Assembly (NCBI GenBank): GCA_038212305.1 | Contig: JBBQUP010000088.1 | Location: 1-14,239 of the forward strand | Length of the DNA: 14,239 nucleotides | Reading direction: 5' to 3' | DNA from: JBBQUP01 sp038212305 | GTDB lineage: Bacteria > Bacteroidota > Bacteroidia > Bacteroidales > Marinilabiliaceae | In this document: positions 7,864 to 14,043 of the stretch, one piece after another | How positions within the stretch are numbered: position 1 is the stretch's first letter | How the letters are laid out: every line of letters starts with the position of its first letter | Notes under the pieces: generated by a model | What the model saw: only the letters and a program-made list of their open reading frames with translations | Told to the model about the DNA's origin: nothing | Databases searched by the model: none | Made by a program: the position numbers and the translations under genes

Positions 7864-8307
7864 TTAAAGATCATCAATTCGGATAGCATTCTCTTTTACA
7901 GGATAACAATTGGGGAATGACCGTTTTAGCTGATAATAAGTTTGCAATGATTCGCTTTTTGTTCGGAAATTGCCCATTCGAACTCTCCAAAATGGAGCTG
8001 TGTAAGTTAAATATACTTTTTGGACAGGAAACTGACTCATAGCCACACCTTTTACATCCTGAGCTTCATTTTTCGAATTTTGCCCACTTCCTGAATAGAT
8101 TTGAACTCTATACCCTTCAATAGTTGTGTGTGTTTTGTTTTGCTCTACATGGTTACGAACCATGGCTGCAATGGTAGGATCTTGATCAACCACCACTTTT
8201 CCTCCATTTTTTGATGGAGTGGATAATCGCAAAAATATATCTTGCTCATCCTGACCATATGCCTGTAATGTTATTGCAATAAAAATAAAACCAATCAAGT
8301 ACTTCAC
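7864..8307 (-). CDS. Secreted SPOR-domain protein
   Basis: The 147-residue product begins with a signal peptide (MKYLIGFIFIAITLQAYG, cleavage probably near residue 18). It ends in a SPOR domain from about residue 64: EGYRVQIYSGSGQ, then PFWRVRMGNFRTKSESL and LKRSFPNCYPV. SPOR domains bind septal peptidoglycan lacking stem peptides, so the protein is expected in the periplasm at division sites or remodelling cell wall. No catalytic domain is present. The start codon is GTG at 8307. No in-frame ATG lies nearby and the signal peptide follows directly, which supports it. It lies downstream of the universal stress gene on the same strand, with a separate promoter and palindromic leader between them. 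Confidence 0.85.
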   Translation of the reverse strand: MKYLIGFIFIAITLQAYGQDEQDIFLRLSTPSKNGGKVVVDQDPTIAAMVRNHVEQNKTHTTIEGYRVQIYSGSGQNSKNEAQDVKGVAMSQFPVQKVYLTYTAPFWRVRMGNFRTKSESLQTYYQLKRSFPNCYPVKENAIRIDDL

Positions 8308-8317
8308 CTTAAAATGC

Positions 8318-8335
8318 TTTAATAAATTTATTAAA
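8318..8335. repeat. 18-bp perfect palindrome TTTAATAAATTTATTAAA
   Basis: The 18 bases read identically on both strands and abut the neighbouring hairpin with no gap, 10 bases before the SPOR start codon. The composition is entirely A and T, so chance is more likely than for a mixed sequence. Its position in the leader makes a regulator site conceivable. Confidence 0.6.
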
Positions 8336-8370
8336 TCGAATACTCTGATAATTTACTCAGAGTATTTCGA
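8336..8370. terminator. Strong hairpin between the stress-protein and SPOR genes
   Basis: TCGAATACTCTGA (8336-8348) and TCAGAGTATTTCGA (8357-8370) are complementary apart from one bulged A, with an eight-base loop. It lies 16 bases past the stress-protein stop and could terminate that transcript. However, no run of T follows on the minus strand. Because the predicted SPOR transcription start falls in the right arm, an operator is equally possible. Confidence 0.5.
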
Positions 8371-8373
8371 TAG

Positions 8374-8405
8374 CAAAGATAATGCCTATTCTATTGTTGG
8401 CACAA
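8374..8405 (-). promoter_or_regulatory. Candidate promoter of the SPOR gene
   Basis: On the minus strand TTG (8405-8403), 21 bases, then TATCTTTG (8381-8374) matches the Bacteroidota consensus with a perfect -7 box. It starts inside the last codons of the upstream stress-protein gene. The transcript would begin about 60 bases before the GTG start, within the right arm of the hairpin at 8336-8370. Confidence 0.55.
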
Positions 8406-9222
8406 CTAAAACAGGTCTATCTGCGTAATTAATTATTTCGTTAGCAAAAGGTTTTATTAAATCCGAAAATGGATTGGAATCATGATTTATTTGAATAGCT
8501 ATTAAATCCGCATCAATACTAGCAGAATACTCTAATAGTTTTCGAGGCAAATTCTTGCCAGTTAAAATAGCACTTTCCGTTTCAACACCCACAAAATCTT
8601 TCAAATAATGCTCTACTTGATGAATAATAACCCGAATACTATTAAGTATAGATGAGAAATTAGTCTCTTTTAAACCAACTACATAAACTTTGGCTTGAAA
8701 AAGTTTGGCCACTCCTGCAATAACAGGAACTTTTAATCGACTCGACTTTTTAATATCAACTGGCATTACAATTTTTTTAAATGCCTTTTGTTCGAAGCTT
8801 TTTCTAATTAATAACACTGGACATGGAGCACTAATAACTAACCGGTAGGCATTAGATCCAATCCATTTATCTTCAAAACCCGATATGCCATGCGAACCCA
8901 ATACAATAATACTTGAATCATCGTACTTGGCTTGGTTGGTAATTTCTTTAGTTACGTTACCTTCGCGAATTTTATAATCAAACTTACCTCCTGGCACTTT
9001 ATATTTTCGCTCATTCTCTTGCTTTAGCTTTTCCATCCAATCGTAAGCCTGACCAGATAACTTCATGTCTGAGGAATCTTCAAACACCGGAGCATAGTGT
9101 TTACCTGTTACTACATGCATAAAACGCAAATCAGCTTTCAGCAAATTGGCCAACTCAATACCAAAACTAAATGCTTTAATGGAGGCCTCCGAAAAATCGA
9201 CAGGAACTAAAACTCTTTTCAT
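8386..9222 (-). CDS. Tandem-domain universal stress protein (UspA family)
   Basis: The 278-residue protein consists of two Usp domains. The first (1 to about 145) starts KRVLVPVDFSEAS and ends with the ATP-binding signature G-x2-G-x9-G-S at 109-123 (LGSHGISGF...IGSNAYRLV), followed by CPVLLIRKS. The second (about 149-278) starts KKIVMPVDIKKSS. It ends NYADRPVLVVP and lacks the glycine signature, so only the first domain is expected to bind ATP. Such cytoplasmic proteins act in stress survival, usually through nucleotide-dependent partner binding; no specific role can be read here. The ATG at 9222 is clear. I found no convincing promoter in the 255-base divergent spacer on this strand. Confidence 0.92.
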   Translation of the reverse strand: MKRVLVPVDFSEASIKAFSFGIELANLLKADLRFMHVVTGKHYAPVFEDSSDMKLSGQAYDWMEKLKQENERKYKVPGGKFDYKIREGNVTKEITNQAKYDDSSIIVLGSHGISGFEDKWIGSNAYRLVISAPCPVLLIRKSFEQKAFKKIVMPVDIKKSSRLKVPVIAGVAKLFQAKVYVVGLKETNFSSILNSIRVIIHQVEHYLKDFVGVETESAILTGKNLPRKLLEYSASIDADLIAIQINHDSNPFSDLIKPFANEIINYADRPVLVVPTIE

Positions 9223-9422
9223 ATGTCAATGTGTTTGTATCAATTATCGAATTTAGTAAAACGTTTAATATCTACACACAAAAAAGTCAACAATTATTAT
9301 TAAAACATTAAACGACTATTAGCTAAGCAATAACAAATGAGTCACAAAACACATTCAGCACTATCTTAAAACCAAAGACATTTACTACAAACTAATTGCA
9401 ATTCAGTTCATTAATAATTTTT

Positions 9423-9453
9423 TTTGCCAAATGAAAAGGTTAATGTAATTTTG
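9423..9453 (+). promoter_or_regulatory. Bacteroidota-type promoter of miaB
   Basis: TTTG (9423-9426), exactly 19 bases, then TAATTTTG (9446-9453) is a perfect match to TTTG-N19-TAnnTTTG. Transcription should begin near 9459-9461, leaving a leader of only about 18 bases. It is the best promoter in the window. Confidence 0.8.
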
Positions 9454-9477
9454 CATCCCCATAAAGGAGTATTATAA

Positions 9478-10875
9478 TTGATTTTACGGCGAATGAAAAA
9501 CTCAATAAAACCAATTCGTTTAACACAGATAAAACCAGTATCAACCGAATCGTTGGATCGTAAGTTGTATATCGAAACCTATGGCTGTCAAATGAATGCA
9601 GCTGACAGCGAAGTTGTTGCATCGGTTATGGACATGGCTGGATATGGAATTACATCTGATTACAAAAATGCAGATGCTATATTTATTAATACCTGCTCAA
9701 TTCGTGAAAACGCTGAACAAAGAGTTTTGGGAAGATTAAAAGAATTGAAATCATTAAAAAAGAAAAATCCCAACCTCATCATTGGTATTATTGGTTGCAT
9801 GGCCGAAAGGGTTAAGGACAAATTGTTTGACCAAGGAGCCAACATTGTTGTTGGGCCTGATGCTTATTTAGATCTTCCTAATTTGGTTGGAATGGCCGAA
9901 ACAGGCATCAACGCCATTAATATAGAGCTCTCTAATTCAGAAACATATAGCGACATTATCCCAGCTCGAATCAGTGGAAATAAAATCTCGGGATACGTTT
10001 CTATTATGCGTGGATGCAATAATTTTTGTTCTTATTGCATTGTGCCATATACTCGAGGACGCGAACGAAGCCGCAATACTCACAGTATTTTAAATGAAAT
10101 CACCGACCTTCAACAACGAGGATTCAAAGAAGTGACGCTATTGGGTCAAAATGTTAATTCATTTTTATGGGAAGAGGGTGAAAAAAAACCTGTAACCTTC
10201 GCGTTATTGCTTGAATTAATAGCTCAATCCTTTCCAACTTTACGTATTCGGTTTGCCACGTCGCATCCAAAAGATATGAATGATGAGATACTACACACGA
10301 TGGCAAAATACGAGAATATCTGCAATCACATACATCTTCCAATACAATCGGGCAGTAGTCGTATTTTAAAACTGATGAATCGCAAATACACGCATGAATG
10401 GTACATGGATAGGATTATAGCGATAAAAACTATTCTGCCTAATTGTGGTCTATCAACCGATATATTAAGCAGTTTTCACTCCGAAACAGAGGACGAGCAT
10501 CAAGAAACCTTATCTCTAATGGAATGGGCTGGATTTGATTTGGCGTATATGTTTAAATATTCAGAACGACCTGGAACACAAGCTAGCGAAAACTTACCCG
10601 ACAATGTGTCCGAAGAAATAAAGAGCAGACGACTTCAAGAAATAATTAAACTGCAACAACAACTATCGCATAAAAGCAATAAAGCTGATATTGGTAAAGA
10701 GTTTGAAGTATTGGTGGAAGGCATTTCAAAGAAATCAAAAGAAGACTTGCATGGCCGTTCGGCTCAAAACAAAACCATTATTTTTCCTAAAAACGACTTG
10801 AAAATTGGCGATTTAGTTCGTATTAAAATAACGAGTGTAACTACCGCCACATTAATTGGAATACCAATAAATTAA
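9478..10875 (+). CDS. miaB: tRNA-2-methylthio-N6-dimethylallyladenosine synthase MiaB
   Basis: MiaB is a radical-SAM enzyme with two iron-sulfur clusters that adds a methylthio group to i6A37 of tRNAs reading UNN codons. The N-terminal cluster cysteines are Cys37 (ETYGCQMNAADSE), Cys73 (NTCSIRENAEQ) and Cys107 (GCMAER). The radical-SAM CxxxCxxC is at Cys180, Cys184 and Cys187 (MRGCNNFCSYCIVPYTRGRE). A TRAM domain occupies roughly the last 65 residues. At 465 residues the length is typical. The start is uncertain: TTG 9478 sits eight bases after AAAGGAG (9463-9469), a spacing that suits it, whereas ATG 9493 would shorten the protein by five residues with a 23-base gap. I keep the TTG. The gene is followed after five bases by a CMD-family gene, so the two are probably one transcript. 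Confidence 0.97.
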   Translation: MILRRMKNSIKPIRLTQIKPVSTESLDRKLYIETYGCQMNAADSEVVASVMDMAGYGITSDYKNADAIFINTCSIRENAEQRVLGRLKELKSLKKKNPNLIIGIIGCMAERVKDKLFDQGANIVVGPDAYLDLPNLVGMAETGINAINIELSNSETYSDIIPARISGNKISGYVSIMRGCNNFCSYCIVPYTRGRERSRNTHSILNEITDLQQRGFKEVTLLGQNVNSFLWEEGEKKPVTFALLLELIAQSFPTLRIRFATSHPKDMNDEILHTMAKYENICNHIHLPIQSGSSRILKLMNRKYTHEWYMDRIIAIKTILPNCGLSTDILSSFHSETEDEHQETLSLMEWAGFDLAYMFKYSERPGTQASENLPDNVSEEIKSRRLQEIIKLQQQLSHKSNKADIGKEFEVLVEGISKKSKEDLHGRSAQNKTIIFPKNDLKIGDLVRIKITSVTTATLIGIPIN

Positions 10876-10880
10876 ATGCT

Positions 10881-11228
10881 ATGAACGAAAAAATAAAAGA
10901 ATTTCGCGACTATCGTTCAAAAATGAACGAACAAATTCTTAACTCTGATAATTTAGTTTTAAAGCGATTATTTAACCTCGACACAAACACCTATGCCGAA
11001 GGAGCTTTGAGCTCGAAAACCAAAGAGATGCTAGGCTTGGTGAGTTCAATGGTTTTACGTTGCGACGACTGTGTTAAGTACCATCTAGAAAAATGTTTAG
11101 AACAAGAAGTATCAACTCCTGAAATTTTAGAAATATTTTCAGTGGCTAACATTGTTGGTGGAACCATAGTTATTCCTCACACTCGCAGGGCTTTAGAGTA
11201 TTGGAATATTTTAAACGATAAAGTTTAA
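10881..11228 (+). CDS. Carboxymuconolactone-decarboxylase/AhpD-like CxxC protein
   Basis: The 115-residue protein is a single CMD-family helical domain. It carries the AhpD-type redox motif CxxCxxxH at Cys61, Cys64 and His68 (LRCDDCVKYHLEKC), preceded by SSKTKEMLGLVSSMV, the usual helix. Proteins with this motif are small peroxidase-like or disulfide-relay enzymes. True decarboxylases of the family lack the CxxC, so decarboxylation is unlikely. It begins five bases after miaB. It may protect iron-sulfur enzymes from oxidation, but that link is only inference from position. The frame is intact and the start ATG is clear. Confidence 0.87.
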   Translation: MNEKIKEFRDYRSKMNEQILNSDNLVLKRLFNLDTNTYAEGALSSKTKEMLGLVSSMVLRCDDCVKYHLEKCLEQEVSTPEILEIFSVANIVGGTIVIPHTRRALEYWNILNDKV

Positions 11229-11245
11229 TAATAGGATAATCACCT

Positions 11246-11271
11246 CAATCGTTTTTTTATTCGAACGATTG
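11246..11271 (+). terminator. Hairpin after the miaB operon, weak terminator candidate
   Basis: CAATCGTT (11246-11253) and AACGATTG (11264-11271) form an eight-base-pair stem with a ten-base loop, 18 bases past the CMD gene stop. A T-rich tail (TAATTTTATAGTTTATTTTTT) follows only loosely. A third copy of AACGATTG lies at 11296-11303, so the words could alternatively be a binding site. Confidence 0.4.
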
Positions 11272-11311
11272 CACTAATTTTATAGTTTATTTTTTAACGA
11301 TTGAAAATATA

Positions 11312-12451
11312 ATGATTGAGAATCTCGATTTCAAATCAATACAACCTTACGAAGACCATGAAATTCAGGAAGTATTTGAACGTTTAAAAAACGAAAAAAG
11401 CTTTTTGAATCTTGTCCAGTTTTTATACCCTAATGTACCGATTGAACAATTTATTGAAAAACTGCTTAGCTACAACACGGTTAAAGACTTTCAGACTGAA
11501 GTTATTTACCCCTATGTGAAGCAGGTATTAAAAACCACATCAGAAGGAGCAACTCTTACTGGAATAGAAAACCTTGATGCAAATGAATCGTACCTATTTG
11601 TTTCTAACCATCGCGACATTGTATTAGATTCGGCTATTTTAAATATCTTATTAGTCGAGAACAACAGAGATACAACCGAAATTGCAATTGGAGATAACCT
11701 GTTAATACTTCCTTGGATAACCGATTTAGTTAAACTCAATCGATCATTTATTGTGAACAGGAATTTACCGGCACGGCAAATGCTCGAAAGTTCTGCACGC
11801 TTGTCGGCATACATTCGCTATACACTTACTCAGAAAAAGAATAGCATTTGGATAGCCCAGCGAGAAGGACGATCAAAAGATGGAGATGATCGTACACAAG
11901 TTAGCTTGCTCAAAATGATCAACTTAAGTGGGACAGGTGCATTTGGCGAGAATTTCAAACCACTTAAAATTGTTCCAGTTGCCATATCCTATGAGTTGGA
12001 TCCATGTGATTACTTAAAAGCTCATGAGTTTCAGCAAAAACGCGACGATACGGGTTATAAAAAATCGCAGGCCGATGATTTAAAACACATGGCTACTGGC
12101 TTAACCGGACGTAAAGGAAGAGTTCATTTCGCGCTAGGCACACCCATTGACAAGGAATTAGATCAGATTTCATTGCTGGGAAATAAAAACGATCAGCTGC
12201 AAGCTCTTGCTGAAAGCATTGACGATCAGATTCATAAGAACTATAAATTATGGCCAGGTAATTTTGTTGCCTGCGATATGGTTTACGACAACAATAACCA
12301 CAAAGCGTTTTACACCGAAGATGATAAAAATAAGTTTTTGTCATACATTGATGAACATACCAAAAGAGTTAAAGGAGGCGATTATGATTTTATCTTTCGA
12401 ACCTTATTGGAAATGTATGCCAACCCGGTTCGCAACTATTTGGATCAATAA
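11312..12451 (+). CDS. PlsB-like glycerol acyltransferase
   Basis: The 379-residue protein belongs to the glycerol-3-phosphate/lysophosphatidate acyltransferase superfamily and is expected at the inner-membrane surface in phospholipid synthesis. The catalytic block is VSNHRDIVLDSAIL with His100 and Asp106. Asp102 is also near, and the spacing differs from classical HX4D. Further motifs are KLNRSFIVNR (141-150) and REGRSKDGDDRT (184-195). The latter matches the EGGRSRTG substrate block of PlsB, so the resemblance is closer to PlsB than to PlsC. VPVAISYELDPCD is the last family block. It is much shorter than PlsB of Escherichia coli (about 800 residues). It has a 83-base upstream gap and probably its own promoter, though none is clear. 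A 10-bp palindrome TTAACGTTAA follows the stop directly. Confidence 0.85.
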   Translation: MIENLDFKSIQPYEDHEIQEVFERLKNEKSFLNLVQFLYPNVPIEQFIEKLLSYNTVKDFQTEVIYPYVKQVLKTTSEGATLTGIENLDANESYLFVSNHRDIVLDSAILNILLVENNRDTTEIAIGDNLLILPWITDLVKLNRSFIVNRNLPARQMLESSARLSAYIRYTLTQKKNSIWIAQREGRSKDGDDRTQVSLLKMINLSGTGAFGENFKPLKIVPVAISYELDPCDYLKAHEFQQKRDDTGYKKSQADDLKHMATGLTGRKGRVHFALGTPIDKELDQISLLGNKNDQLQALAESIDDQIHKNYKLWPGNFVACDMVYDNNNHKAFYTEDDKNKFLSYIDEHTKRVKGGDYDFIFRTLLEMYANPVRNYLDQ

Positions 12452-12481
12452 TTAACGTTAAGCATTACATAAATATTGTTC

Positions 12482-12596
12482 GACAGACTGAACTCGTTCC
12501 GCTTCACTTCACTCAAACAGCACTCCGCCGTATAAGGATGTTTTTTGTTTTATGCTTTGCAGCTGTGTAAGGTGGTGTGGTTTGTAAAATTGATTT
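12482..12596. repeat. Dispersed repeat A, copy 1
   Basis: This 115-base stretch matches 12911-13026 with roughly 90% identity, from GACRGACTGAACTCGTTCC to TTTGTAAAATTGAT. It begins abruptly 31 bases after the acyltransferase stop and lacks the hairpin that precedes copy 2, so it may be a truncated unit. No gene is visible in it. I recall similar sequence as an intergenic repeat in other Bacteroidota genomes, but I cannot confirm that here. Confidence 0.85.
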
Positions 12597-12615
12597 ATCA
12601 GCCTCTGCTATTAAT

Positions 12616-12806
12616 CCCTCATCCCCAACTCGCGTAGCGAAAGCGCGTAGGCTATGATGAAACGGCGAGCAAGAGAAGGCCATGAGGGTTGTAGCATCGT
12701 TTCATCTTGATTTTTTTGTTACTTTTTGGATCAAGACAAAAAGTTAAGGATAACTACCTTACACTAGAAATTCGAATAATTATTTGGACAATATTCCGCA
12801 ATTTTG
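12616..12806 (+). repeat. Dispersed structured repeat B, copy 1
   Basis: It shares with 14044-14239 the block CGCGTAGCGAAAGCGCGTA (12631-12649), GGTTGTAGCATC (12687-12698), CTTGAT, TTGTTACTTTTTG, CAAAAAGT and CACTAGAAATTYGAATAATT. Internal helices are GATGAAACG (12656-12664) with CGTTTCATC (12698-12706), CCCTCAT (12616-12622) with ATGAGGG (12682-12688), and ACTTTTTG (12721-12728) with CAAAAAGT (12737-12744). The conserved block folds as CGC/GCG and GC/GC around a GAAA loop, a GNRA-type loop on the plus strand. That suggests this is the functional strand if it is transcribed. It has no open reading frame of note. Confidence 0.85.
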
Positions 12807-12873
12807 TCCATTAAGCCTCTCTTTTTTATATAAACCCTCAGCGTCTCACTGCCTCAGTGTTTAATTCTTCATC

Positions 12874-12895
12874 ACTTTTTTGCGCCCAAAAAAGT
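12874..12895. repeat. Perfect hairpin preceding repeat A copy 2
   Basis: ACTTTTTTG (12874-12882) and CAAAAAAGT (12887-12895) form nine base pairs with a four-base loop CGCC. It resembles the ACTTTTTG/CAAAAAGT hairpins inside both B copies and is separated from repeat A copy 2 by 15 bases. It may act as a bidirectional terminator or mark a repeat boundary. Confidence 0.7.
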
Positions 12896-12910
12896 AACCA
12901 AAAAAGGCTT

Positions 12911-13026
12911 GACGGACTGAACTCGTTCCGCTGCACTTCGCTCAAACAGCACTCCGCCTTATAAGGATGTTTTTTTGTTTAATGCTTCGCAGATGTGTTT
13001 GGTGGTGTGGTTTGTAAAATTGATTA
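12911..13026. repeat. Dispersed repeat A, copy 2
   Basis: This is the partner of 12482-12596, with about a dozen substitutions and one extra T in the T run. It is preceded by AAAAAAGGCTT and a hairpin that copy 1 lacks. The following 160 bases, up to the ORF6N gene, hold only a small inverted repeat AGCG-GAATT-CGCT (13039-13051) and nothing else I can support. Confidence 0.85.
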
Positions 13027-13190
13027 TTTGATTTAGAAATAATTAGCGGAATTCGCTGACAAAAAATTTTAACGAATTATACCCCATTGTTTGCTGCTCT
13101 ATAAAAGCAAAACCCCTTGAAACGAGCGAATTAGCTAAAGACATACACCGAACAAATTGGCTTATTGACCACGCTATGGCCAGCTTTGGA

Positions 13191-13728
13191 TTATTCTTCA
13201 GCTGGTTTAAAACCAATTTTAGGACGATTTATTTGATCTAATTCTTGTTGTTTGGCTTTTTCAAACTGCTTGAGGTATTCAAAAATAAGCATGATTTTGT
13301 CGTCATGTTCAACATCTTTCCTTTCAAGCTGTTCCAGCTTTAGTAATATTTCTTTATGTGTGGACAGTAATTCACGCATTTTAGTAAATATCCTGATAAT
13401 GGCAATGTTTACCATTATGGCTCTTTCACTATTCAAAACACTTGATAACATGGCAACTCCCTGTTCTGTTAAAAACCAAAGGAGGTTTTCTTAATCCCAT
13501 CTTTTCGGTATTGGATATCACAATTTGTGATTTCCAATCTTGCATTTCCTCAAAAGTCATTTGAAACATAAAATCATCAGGAAACCGTTTCTCATTTCGT
13601 CTTACAGCCTGGTTTAAAACCCTTGTTTCTACGCCGTAAAGTTCCGCCAAGTCGCGGTCAACCATTATCTTCTTACCCCGCATGACGTATATTTTGTTGA
13701 CTATAATTTCGTCGGGTATTATCTGCAT
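13191..13728 (-). pseudogene. ORF6N-domain protein (KilA-N/phage antirepressor type), frameshifted
   Basis: Two frames on the minus strand make one protein. From ATG 13728 comes MQIIPDEIIVNKIYVMRGKK, then MVDRDLAELYGVETRVLNQAVRRN, RFPDDFMFQMTFEE and KMGLRKPPLVF, the whole ORF6N domain. The frame then runs into NRTGSCHVIKCFE and a stop at 13429. In the next frame TEQGVAMLSSVLNSERAIMVNI continues the family, followed by a Glu/Lys-rich coiled-coil tail to TAA at 13191. Removing one A after the GTTTTT run (plus-strand 13469-13475) restores PLVFTEQGVAMLSSVL exactly. The intact product would be about 178 residues. ORF6N proteins are DNA-binding proteins found in phages and widely on Bacteroidota chromosomes. 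A perfect -7 box TATTTTTG (13767-13760) lies upstream, with only a weak -33. Sequencing error in a short homopolymer cannot be excluded. Confidence 0.85.
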
Positions 13729-13767
13729 TTCTTTTTTCGTTTCGTTGATGTTTGAGTTGCAAAAATA

Positions 13768-14040
13768 TAATTTTAATTGGATATCACAGATTAAACATTA
13801 CTTGATTTACCAACGGATGGAACTTAACTAATTTGCATTGTAAGTTATCTAAATTATTCAACTGGTATTTTTCGGTACTGCTTACATATTTATGACCTGC
13901 AAACCATTGTAATTGTCTAACGCTGTGATTTTTCAGTCAGTAAACTATTGTGCTTGCCCTTATCTGTTTAGGGAGCAGTATTTCATGGTTTACATTTCAA
14001 TGCGTCCAAACAAATTAATAATGAGGAAATACTGTTATAA
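13768..14040. other. Gene-free stretch with a long-loop inverted repeat
   Basis: I see no gene here. The only structure is CAGTATTTC (13976-13984) with GAAATACTG (14026-14034), nine base pairs enclosing 41 bases, and AAACCAT (13901-13907) with ATGGTTT (13985-13991). Both are short enough to arise by chance in AT-rich DNA. The stretch separates the ORF6N remnant from repeat B copy 2. Confidence 0.5.
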
Positions 14041-14043
14041 GCA

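Noticed and set aside
11512..11814. 100-residue minus-strand frame
   Set aside because: It is antisense to the catalytic block of the PlsB-like acyltransferase and has no independent support.
13252..13494. 80-residue plus-strand frame over the ORF6N gene
   Set aside because: It is antisense to conserved family sequence. Its serine/leucine-rich translation is what the complement of the coiled-coil tail would give.
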